64,000 nt of DNA from DSCS01 sp035391585 (GCA_964574875.1 CAZNOX010000002.1:1-64000), one strand, 5' to 3'; shown: positions 24,189 through 33,178, numbered from the stretch's first letter. A program made the numbers and translations. The notes: generated by a model from the letters alone, not told the origin.

Positions 24189-25145
24189 ATGGAACCGCTG
24201 GCCAGAAAACTGAAAAAAGAAAAAAAGAGCCTGCTCATCCAGACACATGATTTTCCCGATTACGACGCCATCGCCTCCGCTTACGGGCTTAAAGTCTTTT
24301 TAAGCCATTTCGGCCTCTCAAGCGATATCTGTTACGCCGGAAAGATCCCCCTCTTTGTCCGCGACGGCTTTCTCAAGTCCCTGGAGCTGGACCTTTATCC
24401 CCTCAACGCCGTTCTGGACAAGACGCGCCCGGTGATGGTGGTGGACACCAATCCCTACACCGGAAACCTGACGCCTCTTGAGAATCCCTACTGGGGCTTT
24501 ATCGACCACCACATCAACAATTACGACTCCGGACGGGACTACTGTTTCAGAGACGTCCGCGAGATCGGAGCCACCTCCTCCATCGTCGCCTCCTATTTCA
24601 GCCGCTCTCATGTCCCCCTGCCGGCTGCAGCCGCCACAGCACTGGCCGTGGGACTCTTTACAGACACCTTCAACCTGATCAGGGGTGTATCTGAAGAGGA
24701 TCTCAAAGCCTATACCTTTCTCTTTCCCCGGATGGATGCTGAACTGATGAAACTCTCTGTGATCAACAAACTCACCGTGGACGACCTGGATTATTATAAA
24801 AAAGCCATCGACTCCCTCGTGGTCCTCAACGGCATGGCCGTGGTCACGGTAACGGGAATCAGCGACAGAAACCTCCTGGGGATCATGGCCGATTTTTTTC
24901 TCTCTCTCATGGAAGTCACCGCCAACCTCATGATCAACATCACCGAAGAAGGCATCCACCTCTCCTGCCGCAGCCTGGACGATTCCGTCAATGCCGCTCA
25001 GCTGGTACGGTCTCTCACCGGAACGCGGGGGTCCGGCGGAGGGCACAGCTATATGGCAGGCGGATTTCTTCCCGGCCAGGTGGACATTAAAGAAATCCAC
25101 GCTATACTTGAAGGCACAATGGAAACGATGAAAAAAGGAGGATAA
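24189..25145 (+). CDS. DHH/DHHA1 phosphoesterase (NrnA-like)
   Basis: 318-residue cytoplasmic phosphodiesterase. Metal-binding DHH motifs: THDFPDYDAIASAYGL, VVDTNPYTGN, FIDHHINN and ALAVGLFTDTFNL; the DHHA1 domain ends with GTRGSGGGHSYMAGG. Length and order match NrnA-type oligoribonuclease/pAp phosphatases, but DHH proteins also act on c-di-AMP or other nucleotides, so the substrate is open. The following lipoprotein gene starts 1 base after its stop. Confidence 0.85.
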   Translation: MEPLARKLKKEKKSLLIQTHDFPDYDAIASAYGLKVFLSHFGLSSDICYAGKIPLFVRDGFLKSLELDLYPLNAVLDKTRPVMVVDTNPYTGNLTPLENPYWGFIDHHINNYDSGRDYCFRDVREIGATSSIVASYFSRSHVPLPAAAATALAVGLFTDTFNLIRGVSEEDLKAYTFLFPRMDAELMKLSVINKLTVDDLDYYKKAIDSLVVLNGMAVVTVTGISDRNLLGIMADFFLSLMEVTANLMINITEEGIHLSCRSLDDSVNAAQLVRSLTGTRGSGGGHSYMAGGFLPGQVDIKEIHAILEGTMETMKKGG

Positions 25146-25146
25146 G

Positions 25147-25620
25147 ATGAAAAAACTTTACTTTGTCTTGCTGCTGACAGCCTTTGTGGCGGTCTCCTGC
25201 GCTGATTACAGGCTTCTCAAAGATTATTACGGAACCCCTGATGCTCCCAAGGAGGTCGTGGTCATCCCCACGTTCCCCTCGACTCTCCAGGAAGGGGCCG
25301 TGCCGGATATCCTGACGCTGAAAGTGGTCATCCGCAACGAGAGTACAGAGCCCGTCTCCCTGGATCCCGGAAAGATCTATATCTCCGTGGGAACAGCCAT
25401 GCATGCGCCGCTCTCACCGGAAGTCCTGGCCGGACAGAACAAAAAGGCGGATATCACCGCCCTGGCCTTGAAAAAGGCGACTTTAAACCCCGGACAGTCC
25501 GCTCAGGGGACTCTCTATTTTCCCAAGGCTGTGGCCCGTGCTGTGGAAGCTCAGGGTTTCTTCAACCTGAATATCGATGCCGGCCTCGGCAAAAAGATCA
25601 TCGTCGTCTATAAAAAATAG
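25147..25620 (+). CDS. Predicted lipoprotein of unknown function
   Basis: 157 residues with a lipoprotein signal KLYFVLLLTAFVAVSCAD (lipobox Cys about residue 18). The rest has alternating strands (LTLKVVIRNESTEPVSLDPGK, ALKKATLNPGQSAQGTLYF) suggesting an immunoglobulin-like sandwich, ending IDAGLGKKIIVVYKK. No catalytic motif. It is co-transcribed with the DHH gene, with no obvious functional link. A terminator follows directly. Confidence 0.65.
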   Translation: MKKLYFVLLLTAFVAVSCADYRLLKDYYGTPDAPKEVVVIPTFPSTLQEGAVPDILTLKVVIRNESTEPVSLDPGKIYISVGTAMHAPLSPEVLAGQNKKADITALALKKATLNPGQSAQGTLYFPKAVARAVEAQGFFNLNIDAGLGKKIIVVYKK

Positions 25621-25625
25621 CGTTC

Positions 25626-25656
25626 AGGGGGAGGGTCACTCCTCCCCTCCTTTTTT
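25626..25656 (+). terminator. Intrinsic terminator of the DHH-lipoprotein operon
   Basis: Plus strand: a GGGGAGG/CCTCCCC stem with a 6-base loop, then CC and six T. It overlaps the 3' end of the convergent rsmG gene, whose last codons form part of the stem. Confidence 0.65.
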
Positions 25657-26190
25657 CCGATAGACAGCCACCGAACAGAGAGAACATTCCAGACACTCTT
25701 CTGCACGGTAACGGTATCCTTGCCCCTTCACATCTCCGGGAACATATCCGGCTGGTTTCCACAGCCAGGCCTGTCCGTCCTCTTTCAGGAAAGGAGCCGC
25801 CTGCTCCAGGACAAACGCGGTCTCCCCCATTCCCCGGGAAACCACATGATCGAAAACATGCGCATAATCAGGGGCAAACCGTGAGGCTTCCCCTGTGAGA
25901 AGAAGCGGAAAGGGAATGTCCAGCTGCTGAAGGATCAAAGCCAGGATATTCATCTTTTTCCGGGATTTATCCAGAAAAGCCATCTGAAGGGCGGGATGGG
26001 ACAAAAGAAGGGGCAACCCCGGAAGGCCTCCTCCGGTTCCCAGATCCAGGACATGGCCCTCTTCGGGAAAGGGGATGAGAGAGTCTTCGATGAGAGCCCG
26101 GATCTCCCCCTGGTCCCGGGTCCCGGTGAGATTGACCCTTTCGCGGTACCTGAGAAGAAGCCGAAGGTAGTGCTCAAGCTGATCGTTCAC
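25636..26190 (-). CDS. rsmG: 16S rRNA (guanine-N7)-methyltransferase RsmG
   Basis: 184-residue SAM methyltransferase acting on G527 of 16S rRNA. It has YRERVNLTGTRDQGEI near the start, the SAM loop VLDLGTGGGLPGLPLLL, FLDKSRKKMNIL, and VSRGMGETAFVL. The ATG overlaps the mnmG stop by 4 bases, the classic gidA-gidB order. Confidence 0.93.
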   Translation of the reverse strand: MNDQLEHYLRLLLRYRERVNLTGTRDQGEIRALIEDSLIPFPEEGHVLDLGTGGGLPGLPLLLSHPALQMAFLDKSRKKMNILALILQQLDIPFPLLLTGEASRFAPDYAHVFDHVVSRGMGETAFVLEQAAPFLKEDGQAWLWKPAGYVPGDVKGQGYRYRAEECLECSLCSVAVYRKKGGEE

Positions 26191-28025
26191 GCATCCTCTT
26201 TCCGTGAGAAATAGATGATGAGGACAGAGATGTCCGCCGGGGAGATCCCCGAGATCCGGGACGCCATCCCCACGGAGGAGGGGCGGTACCTGTTGAGTTT
26301 TTCCGCCGCTTCCGTCGTGAGCCCCCTGATGGCTGTGTAGTCAAAAGCCGAGGGCAGGCGCATCTCCTCCATCTTTTTGAATTTCCGGATATCCGCCAGA
26401 GCCCGGGCGATATAACCGTCATACTTGGCCTCGATGGCCACGCTTTCCAGGACATCCGGTTCCCACTCCCCCTGGATCCCGGCCAGCGGGAGAAGGGTCT
26501 CCATATCCATCTCGCTGACCTTCAGGAGGTCAAAGAGCTTGCGCCCGTTGTAGCGGTTCCACGGCTCCCGGCCGGTTTTCAGGGACTCTGCCCGGAGCAT
26601 GGATTCCAGGGCCTCGCATCTCTCATACTTGGCCGACACAGCATCCAGAAACGCTTTGTCGGCAAGGCCGATCTCCGCCGCCCGGGGGACCAGGCGCCTG
26701 TCGGCGTTGTCCGAGCGCAGAAGAAGACGATACTCCGCACGGGAGGTGAACATCCGGTAAGGCTCGTCGGCCCCTTTGGTGATGAGGTCGTCGATGAGGA
26801 CCCCGATATAGGCTTCGTCCCGCCTGAGGATAAAGGGCGGCTTCCCCAGAACACCCAATGCGGCGTTTGCTCCGGCCATGAGTCCCTGGGCCGCAGCTTC
26901 CTCGTATCCCGAGGTCCCGTTGATCTGCCCTGCAAGAAAGAGTCCCGGGATGTCCCGGGCTTCCAGGGTCTCCCGGAGGATATAGGGCGCCACATAATCG
27001 TACTCCACAGCATAAGCGTAACGGACGATCCGGGCCTTCTCCAGCCCTTCGATGGTATGGATGAACTCCTCCTGGACCTCCGCAGGCAGGCTGCTTGAGA
27101 TCCCGTTGAGATACATCTCCGTGGTGTACCGGCCCTCGGGTTCCACAAAGATGAGATGGGAGTCCCTGTCAGGGAATTTTTTGATCTTGTCTTCGATGGA
27201 GGGGCAGTAACGGGGGCCGATCCCGGTGATATTGCCCGAAAAGAGGGCTGAAAGCTTCAAGTTCTTCCTGATGATGTCATGGGTCTTTTCCCCGGTATGG
27301 GTCTTGTAACAGGGCACCTGCTCCAGAGAGAGACGCTGCGTTTTGAACGAAAAGGGGCGGGGAGGGTCATCTCCCGCCTGGGGTTCCATCCGGCTGTAAT
27401 CAAGGGTCTTCCCGTCCACCCTGGCCGGGGTCCCGGTCTTGAGACGTCCCATGGGCATCCCGAGGTCTTTCAGAGCCTCTCCCAGTCCGTCGGCGGGATG
27501 CTCTCCAAGCCGTCCCCCGGGGAAAATACGGTCACCCATATGAAGACGGCCTCTGAGAAAGGTCCCCGGTGTAATGACCACACTCCGGCCGCGGTAGGTC
27601 TCCTCATAACTCCCCCGGACGCCTGCGACACGCCCGTGGTCTGTGATAAGGCCCTTCACCGTCTCCATGGCCAGGGTGATGCGGGGGTCCTCCTCGATGA
27701 TCCGGCGCATACGCGCTGCATAGGCCATTTTATCCGCCTGGGCCCGGGGGGACTGGACAGCCGGGCCTTTGGCGGTGTTCAGCATCCGGAACTGGATTCC
27801 CGTGGCATCGATATTCAGGCCCATGGCCCCGCCCAGACAATCGATCTCCCGGACGATCTGTCCCTTGGCCAGCCCTCCGATGGCCGGATTGCAGGACATC
27901 ACCCCCAGGGTATCGGGATTCATGGTGAGCAGAAGGACTGAGCATCCCAGGCGGGATGCGGCCAGCGCGGCTTCGATCCCCGCATGTCCGCCGCCCACGA
28001 CGATGACATCAAAAACCTGTGTCAT
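26187..28025 (-). CDS. mnmG: tRNA uridine-5-carboxymethylaminomethyl modification enzyme MnmG (GidA)
   Basis: 612-residue FAD protein that works with MnmE to make cmnm5U34. N-terminal dinucleotide fold VIVVGGGHAGIEAALAASR, then SCNPAIGGLAKGQIVREID, TGTFLRGRLHMG-like TPGTFLRGRLHMG, and the C-terminal helical domain LLPLAGIQGEWEPDVLESVAIEAKYDGYI. It starts 10 bases after mnmE. With MnmA at 19812-20816 the window encodes the whole mnm5s2U34 core. Confidence 0.96.
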   Translation of the reverse strand: MTQVFDVIVVGGGHAGIEAALAASRLGCSVLLLTMNPDTLGVMSCNPAIGGLAKGQIVREIDCLGGAMGLNIDATGIQFRMLNTAKGPAVQSPRAQADKMAYAARMRRIIEEDPRITLAMETVKGLITDHGRVAGVRGSYEETYRGRSVVITPGTFLRGRLHMGDRIFPGGRLGEHPADGLGEALKDLGMPMGRLKTGTPARVDGKTLDYSRMEPQAGDDPPRPFSFKTQRLSLEQVPCYKTHTGEKTHDIIRKNLKLSALFSGNITGIGPRYCPSIEDKIKKFPDRDSHLIFVEPEGRYTTEMYLNGISSSLPAEVQEEFIHTIEGLEKARIVRYAYAVEYDYVAPYILRETLEARDIPGLFLAGQINGTSGYEEAAAQGLMAGANAALGVLGKPPFILRRDEAYIGVLIDDLITKGADEPYRMFTSRAEYRLLLRSDNADRRLVPRAAEIGLADKAFLDAVSAKYERCEALESMLRAESLKTGREPWNRYNGRKLFDLLKVSEMDMETLLPLAGIQGEWEPDVLESVAIEAKYDGYIARALADIRKFKKMEEMRLPSAFDYTAIRGLTTEAAEKLNRYRPSSVGMASRISGISPADISVLIIYFSRKEDA

Positions 28026-28035
28026 ATCTTCTCCG

Positions 28036-29400
28036 TTACTTTCCTATACAGAAGCGGTCGAATATCTGGTTGAGCATCTCTTCGACGATGCGTTTCCCGG
28101 TGAGCATCTCGAGTTCTTCGGCCGCCTGGCGGACAAAATCCGAGACCACCTCTTCATACGTCTTCTCTGCAGCGGCCCCGGCAGCCCTCTCCAGGGCTTC
28201 ACGGGCCCGGAGAAGATGATCCAGCTGCCTCCGGTTCAACAACACCGCTCCGGTTCCCCCGGCCTGTGTGAGACGGCGGGCTTCTGCGGAAAGCTTCTGT
28301 TTCAGCGTGCCGACGTTGTGTCCCTCCAGAGCAGAAAGAGGGAGCCATGAGTCGGGTAGCGATGCCCCCTCACGGGCCCTGTCCCATTTGCTGGCCACAG
28401 GGATGAGAGGGATTCCGGCCTCACTCACAGAACCCGGGATCTCAAAAGAAGGGCTCCCGGCCTCTGACATATAGATGATGATATCGCTTTTCTCCACGAG
28501 GGAGAGTGATTTTGAGATCCCCAGCCTTTCCAGTTCACCCGCCTCTTCTCCCCGGATCCCGGCTGTGTCGATGAGGAGAAGCGTATGGCCGTCCAGAGTG
28601 AACGGCTCGGTGATATAATCCCGGGTTGTCCCGGGGGTGTCTGAGACGAGGACCCTCTCATGTCCCAGGAGAGTGTTCATCAGGGTGGATTTCCCCGCAT
28701 TGGGCGGTCCCAGGATCAGGATATGCAAACCGTTCTTTTCCCGGATGGCATTGCGGGCCTTCTCGGCTTCCCCGGCGATATCGTCAAGGAGTTCAGCGAT
28801 CTTTTTGCTGACAGCGTCCCAGTCTGTCTCGCTCAGAAACTCTTCTTCAAAATCCAGAGAGAGGTTCAGGGCGGCGAGGATCCCGGTCATCCGTTGGGTG
28901 AGTTCCCGGAGTTTACAGTCCAGTTCCCCTTTGAGGTTCGCCGCAGCTTTGGTGAGCAGCCCCGGGGTCTTTGCGCCGATGAGGTCGGCAACGGCTTCGG
29001 CTTCCACCAGAGTGAGTTTCCCGTTGACAAAAGCCCTCCGGGTGAACTCTCCCGGTTCGGCGAAACGCGCCCCGGCTTCCTGAAGGCGCTCCATGACAAG
29101 ATCGGTGAGGAGAGGGCTTCCGTGAAGGCTCAGTTCGGCCACGTCTTCTCCTGTATAACTTGACGGAGCGCGGAAAAGGGTGAGGAGGGCCCGGTCGATG
29201 CAGTGCCCTTCCCCGTCCAGGACATCTCCGAGCAGAGCTCTGTGGGATGGGGCCCGGGCGAGGTCCCGTCCTGTTGAAAAAATCCGGGAGACGATGGAGA
29301 CGGCCCGGGGCCCTGAAATACGAATAAGCGAGACAGCCGCTTCCCCCCTGGCTGTCAGGGGGGCGGCGATGGTATCAAACTCCCTTTTCATCACGGGCAT
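28036..29400 (-). CDS. mnmE: tRNA modification GTPase MnmE (TrmE)
   Basis: 454-residue GTPase partner of MnmG. N-terminal folate-binding domain (DTIAAPLTARGEAAVSLIRIS), central helical domain, inserted G domain with GPPNAGKSTLMNTLLG, DTPGTTRD and DTAGIR, and the C-terminal CIGK with the catalytic Cys. Start is ATG 29400 or ATG 29391; neither has a strong ribosome site. It overlaps khpB by about 25 bases. Confidence 0.95.
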   Translation of the reverse strand: MPVMKREFDTIAAPLTARGEAAVSLIRISGPRAVSIVSRIFSTGRDLARAPSHRALLGDVLDGEGHCIDRALLTLFRAPSSYTGEDVAELSLHGSPLLTDLVMERLQEAGARFAEPGEFTRRAFVNGKLTLVEAEAVADLIGAKTPGLLTKAAANLKGELDCKLRELTQRMTGILAALNLSLDFEEEFLSETDWDAVSKKIAELLDDIAGEAEKARNAIREKNGLHILILGPPNAGKSTLMNTLLGHERVLVSDTPGTTRDYITEPFTLDGHTLLLIDTAGIRGEEAGELERLGISKSLSLVEKSDIIIYMSEAGSPSFEIPGSVSEAGIPLIPVASKWDRAREGASLPDSWLPLSALEGHNVGTLKQKLSAEARRLTQAGGTGAVLLNRRQLDHLLRAREALERAAGAAAEKTYEEVVSDFVRQAAEELEMLTGKRIVEEMLNQIFDRFCIGK

Positions 29401-29875
29401 AGGTTACGAGGATCTTCTTCAACTCTCCCTTACCCAGACTTTTGGTCTTGACATACTTGATCTTTTTCAATGTGGTATGGACGATCTTACGCTCATAAGG
29501 GTTCAGGGGTTTCAGCACAACGTCTTTCCCCGTTTTCAGGACTTCTTCTCCGGCTTTCAAAGCGATATCCTTTAAAAAGACATCTTTGTTCTTCCGGTAC
29601 TGATTGACATCCAGCATGAGATGTGTCTCCAGAGAATAGCGGTTTTTCAGCATGATGTTGATGAGAAACTCCAGGGCCATGATGTTCTTGCCGTTCTTTC
29701 CCACAAGGACGTTCACATCATCAGCCGCATAGGTGAGATTGAGTCTCTTTCTGTTGTGATACTCATCAAACCCTTCGATCTTCACGTCAAAATCGATCTG
29801 CTTAAAGACACTTTTCACTGTTTTCTTGATTCTGGAGTCATCATCTGTTCCGATCAGTTTCTGTATCAGGCTCAT
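29375..29875 (-). CDS. khpB: KH/R3H RNA-binding protein KhpB (Jag family)
   Basis: 166-residue RNA-binding protein with a type II KH domain (GKNG loop in VLVGKNGKNIMALEFLI) and an R3H domain (LNPYERKIVHTTL). The separate Jag_N domain is missing, so this is a short form. It directly follows yidC (1-base gap), the conserved order that led to the name SpoIIIJ-associated. Likely a post-transcriptional regulator. Confidence 0.88.
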   Translation of the reverse strand: MSLIQKLIGTDDDSRIKKTVKSVFKQIDFDVKIEGFDEYHNRKRLNLTYAADDVNVLVGKNGKNIMALEFLINIMLKNRYSLETHLMLDVNQYRKNKDVFLKDIALKAGEEVLKTGKDVVLKPLNPYERKIVHTTLKKIKYVKTKSLGKGELKKILVTYARDEKGV

Positions 29876-29876
29876 A

Positions 29877-31427
29877 TCAGGCCTCCTGTGCTTTGAGGTG
29901 GTTTCTGGTGTACTGCTGCTGTCCGATGGAGATCACATTGCTCAGAAGGAAGTAGAGGACAAGGCCGGACGGCAGGCTGTAAAAAATAATCAGCATGAAG
30001 ACAGGCATAAAGACCTGCATCATGAACTTGTTGGCGCCCTGCATATTCCCCTGGGCGGGAGCCATCTTCTGCATCCAGATCATGGAGACGAACATGAGGA
30101 TGGGAAGCACGTTGAAATTGGATCCCAGGAAGGGAAGCGCAAAGGGAAGCTTAAAGAGCGTGTCAGGCATGGAGAGGTCGTTGATCCAGAGGAAGAAGCT
30201 CTGCCCCTTGAGCTCTATGGCATTGCTGAAGACACGGAACAACGCCCACAGGACAGGAAACTGCAAAAGAAGGGGGAGACAGCCGCCCATGGGATTGACC
30301 TTGTTTTTCTGATAGATCTCCATGACGCGTTTATTCATCTCCTGGGGATTGTCTTTGTACTTCTTCTGGATCTTCTGCACTTCCGGCTGGATCTTCTGCA
30401 TCTTGGCCATGGAGACGTAACTCTTGTGGGTCAGAGGGAAGAAGAGCAGCTTGACAAGGATGGTGAGGATGATAATGGCGATCCCGTAATTCCCGATCCA
30501 TCCGTAGACACTTTTCAGGGCCCAGAGAAAGAGCATGGAAATGGGCCGGATAATGGAGCCGAACTGGATGGATTTTTCCAGTTCGGGATCGATCCTGCCG
30601 AGGATATCAGTCCGCTTGGGGCCGTAGAAAAAGGTCACCGGGTCGGCTCCGTTCCAGTCCAGGGCCATCTCCATACCGCTCTCGGCCTCTTTCTGGGAAA
30701 AGGTCAGGGAAAGAGGCGCTTGTTCAGTCAGAAAGACCCCTAAAAAATACTTGGTGTTGAACCCGCCCCAACGGCTTGAGAGGACCTGTTCGGGAGCCCC
30801 CTCCTTCACCTTGACATAGCGGAGTTTATCCGCGAAATAGAGGGGTTTCCCGTAAGCCCGTTCGGCCACGTCCTTATCCACTTCTTTACGGACCAGGATT
30901 TTGTCAAAAAGGATATTGCCTTTCCATTGAAAATGAAGGATATAGGGATTGTCCCTGTCAAAAGTAAAGATCTTTTCCGACTGCCACCGGCCGTCATCAT
31001 AGACAAAGGCAAACCCGTTGTCGCGGGGTTCATACGTATAGGGAAGCCCGGCATCACTGCTCTCTCCCTGGACGAGGGTAAAACTTCCTCCTCCGAGGAT
31101 GGAGACATCGTATTTATCAAAGACCCAGCTGTCGATGGTCCCTCCGCGGCTGGAAAGAGTCAGCGTGTATTTGTCTGTGGAGTAGGTCTTCATCTCCGTC
31201 TGTGCTTCAGCGAACTCCTCATTGAGAAGAGACCCGGCGGCCTCCCGCTCATCTTTCCGGCTGTCGGGCAGGGAGGCGGCTGCGGCAGCGGGGGCCGTAT
31301 CTTGGGCAACCTGAGCCTGCTCCTGAACAGGGGCCTCCTGTGCAGGCTGTTTCGGGGCATAAAGATATTGGAACAGGACTAATAAGATCATTGTGATAAA
31401 CAGAGCCAACATCGTTCTTTTTTCCAT
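29877..31427 (-). CDS. yidC: Membrane protein insertase YidC
   Basis: 516-residue Oxa1-family insertase of the Gram-negative type. N-terminal helix TMLALFITMILLVLFQYLY, a large periplasmic beta domain (about 60-310), and the conserved C-terminal helices with YGWIGNYGIAIIILTILVK, MNKRVMEIYQKNKVNPMGGCLPLLLQFPVLWAL and PSGLVLYFLLSNV. It lies between yidD and khpB as usual. Confidence 0.96.
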   Translation of the reverse strand: MEKRTMLALFITMILLVLFQYLYAPKQPAQEAPVQEQAQVAQDTAPAAAAASLPDSRKDEREAAGSLLNEEFAEAQTEMKTYSTDKYTLTLSSRGGTIDSWVFDKYDVSILGGGSFTLVQGESSDAGLPYTYEPRDNGFAFVYDDGRWQSEKIFTFDRDNPYILHFQWKGNILFDKILVRKEVDKDVAERAYGKPLYFADKLRYVKVKEGAPEQVLSSRWGGFNTKYFLGVFLTEQAPLSLTFSQKEAESGMEMALDWNGADPVTFFYGPKRTDILGRIDPELEKSIQFGSIIRPISMLFLWALKSVYGWIGNYGIAIIILTILVKLLFFPLTHKSYVSMAKMQKIQPEVQKIQKKYKDNPQEMNKRVMEIYQKNKVNPMGGCLPLLLQFPVLWALFRVFSNAIELKGQSFFLWINDLSMPDTLFKLPFALPFLGSNFNVLPILMFVSMIWMQKMAPAQGNMQGANKFMMQVFMPVFMLIIFYSLPSGLVLYFLLSNVISIGQQQYTRNHLKAQEA

Positions 31428-31452
31428 GACTGCTCCTCTCTTCTTGTTTGTG

Positions 31453-31665
31453 TCAATCCAGGGGGTCCCAGCCGCCCTTATGAAACGGGTGACAGCGCAG
31501 CAGGCGCCTGATCCCCTTCATCGTCCCTTTCACGGGGCCGTATTTGTCGACGGCCTGGTACATGTATGTGGAACAAGACGGTGTGTAGATACAGGTGTGC
31601 GGGGTATGGGGGGAGATATAAAATCTGTAAAAATTTATCAGGGCCAAAAGTCCACGTTTCAGCAT
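31453..31665 (-). CDS. yidD: Membrane protein insertion efficiency factor YidD
   Basis: 70-residue protein of the YidD (DUF37) family: LINFYRFYISPH, CIYTPSCSTYMYQAVDKYG and RRLLRCHPFHKGGWDPL are the family blocks. It overlaps the end of rnpA by 7 bases and precedes yidC by 25 bases, the conserved arrangement. Confidence 0.93.
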   Translation of the reverse strand: MLKRGLLALINFYRFYISPHTPHTCIYTPSCSTYMYQAVDKYGPVKGTMKGIRRLLRCHPFHKGGWDPLD

Positions 31666-32008
31666 AAGTTATTCAGCTTTCCCGCCGCCCGGAGCCAATC
31701 CTCCTGCAGGAGGCTGTAGGGGACGGAACGCCACTCTTTTTTGGCTGACGGAAGAATGATCATCTGTCCGTCGCAATGCAATGCTTCTTTGTTTGTCCTG
31801 TAGAGTTCCCGCACCAGCCGTTTGACCCGGTTACGGTAGACCGCATTGCCGTGTTTTTTTGTTACTATAATCCCGACCTGTCTCTGTTTTGCCCTTCGGA
31901 AAAATATTGTAAAATATTCAGTCCGTATTTTTTTGCCTTGCTCGAAAACCTGTTCGAATTGACTTTTTTTTTTAAGTGTTCAGCACGGGGAAAACGCATA
32001 TCCGTCAT
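31659..32008 (-). CDS. rnpA: RNase P protein component RnpA, frameshifted as assembled
   Basis: Protein subunit of RNase P, normally about 116 residues. The frame from ATG 32008 reads MTDMRFPRAEHLKKK and then leaves the RnpA frame at a run of ten A (T10 at 31964-31973 on the plus strand). With one base added it continues SQFEQVFEQGKKIRTEYFTI, the RNR box NAVYRNRVKRLVRELYR, and a normal end ...AAGKLNNLC. The 350-base span is one short of 117 codons. The downstream frame has an in-frame stop shortly before the A run and no suitable start. The ATG shares a base with the rpmH stop. A homopolymer sequencing error is most likely; transcriptional slippage is possible. Confidence 0.9.
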
Positions 32009-32142
32009 CAGACGGCCAGTCTCTTTCTGCCTTTTTTCCTTCTGCTTTTTAAAACCAGGCGTCCGTTTTTCGTCGACATCCTTTTACGGAATCCGTGATC
32101 TCTCTTCATCTTGATATTACTGGGTTGAAATGTCCGTTTCAT
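32008..32142 (-). CDS. rpmH: 50S ribosomal protein L34
   Basis: 44-residue basic ribosomal protein: MKRTFQPSNIKMKRDHGFRK at the start, then RMSTKNGRLVLKSRRKKGRK and a short RLAV end. Too short for a usual length cut-off but unmistakable. GGGAGGACATAAC lies just upstream. Its TGA overlaps the rnpA ATG by one base. It heads the rpmH-rnpA-yidD-yidC block. Confidence 0.97.
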   Translation of the reverse strand: MKRTFQPSNIKMKRDHGFRKRMSTKNGRLVLKSRRKKGRKRLAV

Positions 32143-32175
32143 TGTTATGTCCTCCCTTCTTGTCTATGTGGAGAA

Positions 32176-32204
32176 AAACTAAACTAGAAAGCTCCTTCCG
32201 TCAA
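32176..32204 (-). promoter_or_regulatory. Promoter of the rpmH operon
   Basis: Minus strand: -35 TTGACG (32199-32204), 17-base spacer, -10 TAGTTT (32176-32181), about 34 bases before rpmH. It sits right after the stop of the AIR-synthase-like gene. Confidence 0.6.
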
Positions 32205-32212
32205 GTGAAAAC

Positions 32213-33178
32213 TTAAGAGTGCCCTTTCAGGTGTTTCCACAACTCCTCTTCAAAGTGATGGGAGACATCTCCCCGGGGAGCCACTTCTCCCACGATCTGA
32301 AAAGGATGCCCCGCTCTCTCCAACAGCCGTTTCGTCTTCTCTGCTTTCCGACGGGGGATAAGCGCCAGTAAGGCCCCCGACGAGATGAGCCGCCCGGGGT
32401 CGATCCCCAGGTGACAGCAGAGTTTCTCCACCGGCGGCCGGAGCCGCAGGTGATCCGAGGCTTTGATCCCCTTTCCGTCAAGCAGCAGGTCGAACTCGGC
32501 CATCCCGCCCAGGACGCCTCCCTCTGTGGGGTCATGCATGAAGAGCGCCATGCGCTTGAGAAGCCGGGAGTAGGGATAGACAGAGAGCCTCTCTTTATAA
32601 CCCAGGACCTCTTCTTCCTCCCGGGACGTCAACAACCCCTTGAGCTCGCTTCTCCTGGCTGTATAGATGAGATAGGCCCCCTCCAGAGCGGCCTCGCCCA
32701 CGAGGAAAAGAAGATCGCCCACAGACGCTTTCTTCATGGAGAGGAGGCGGCGGCTCCGCCCGATGATGGTCGCTGAAAGAAGGGGCCTGTCAAGGTCAGG
32801 TGTGATCTCCGTATGCCCCCCGATCACAGCCATTCCGTATCCTTCACAGGCCCGGTGGATCTCAGCCATGGTCCGCTCGATGTAAGCGACTCCCAGCCTG
32901 GGGGGAACAAGAAGCGTCAGCATCAGATAGAGGGGATCCCCTCCTTTGGCGGCAATGTCATTGACATTGATCTCCACGAGAAACCGCCCTGCATCCTCCT
33001 CCCCGGCGCCCACAATGGGGTCTGTGGAGACCAGCAGGTATCTGCACTTTCCCAGCCGCACCACAGCAGCATCCTCCCCAACGCCGGGCCCGGCCATGAC
33101 GTCTTTGCGCTTTGCCCCCTGAAAACGCAGGACATGCTCTTTCAACAGTTCCGGGGGTAATTTTCCGGTCAGGCCCAT
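32213..33178 (-). CDS. AIR synthase-related protein (HypE/ThiL/PurM superfamily)
   Basis: 321-residue ATP-binding protein of the PurM/ThiL/SelD/HypE fold. N-terminal GVGEDAAVVRLG and STDPIVGAGEEDAG, then the conserved VNDIAAKGGDPLYLMLTLL and GGHTEITPDL; the C-terminal half has MHDPTEGGVLGGMAEF, like HypE. No hydrogenase or thiamine gene is nearby, so the substrate cannot be named. It starts 9 bases after lptD and is the last gene of the serA-degT-lptD operon. Confidence 0.78.
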   Translation of the reverse strand: MGLTGKLPPELLKEHVLRFQGAKRKDVMAGPGVGEDAAVVRLGKCRYLLVSTDPIVGAGEEDAGRFLVEINVNDIAAKGGDPLYLMLTLLVPPRLGVAYIERTMAEIHRACEGYGMAVIGGHTEITPDLDRPLLSATIIGRSRRLLSMKKASVGDLLFLVGEAALEGAYLIYTARRSELKGLLTSREEEEVLGYKERLSVYPYSRLLKRMALFMHDPTEGGVLGGMAEFDLLLDGKGIKASDHLRLRPPVEKLCCHLGIDPGRLISSGALLALIPRRKAEKTKRLLERAGHPFQIVGEVAPRGDVSHHFEEELWKHLKGHS

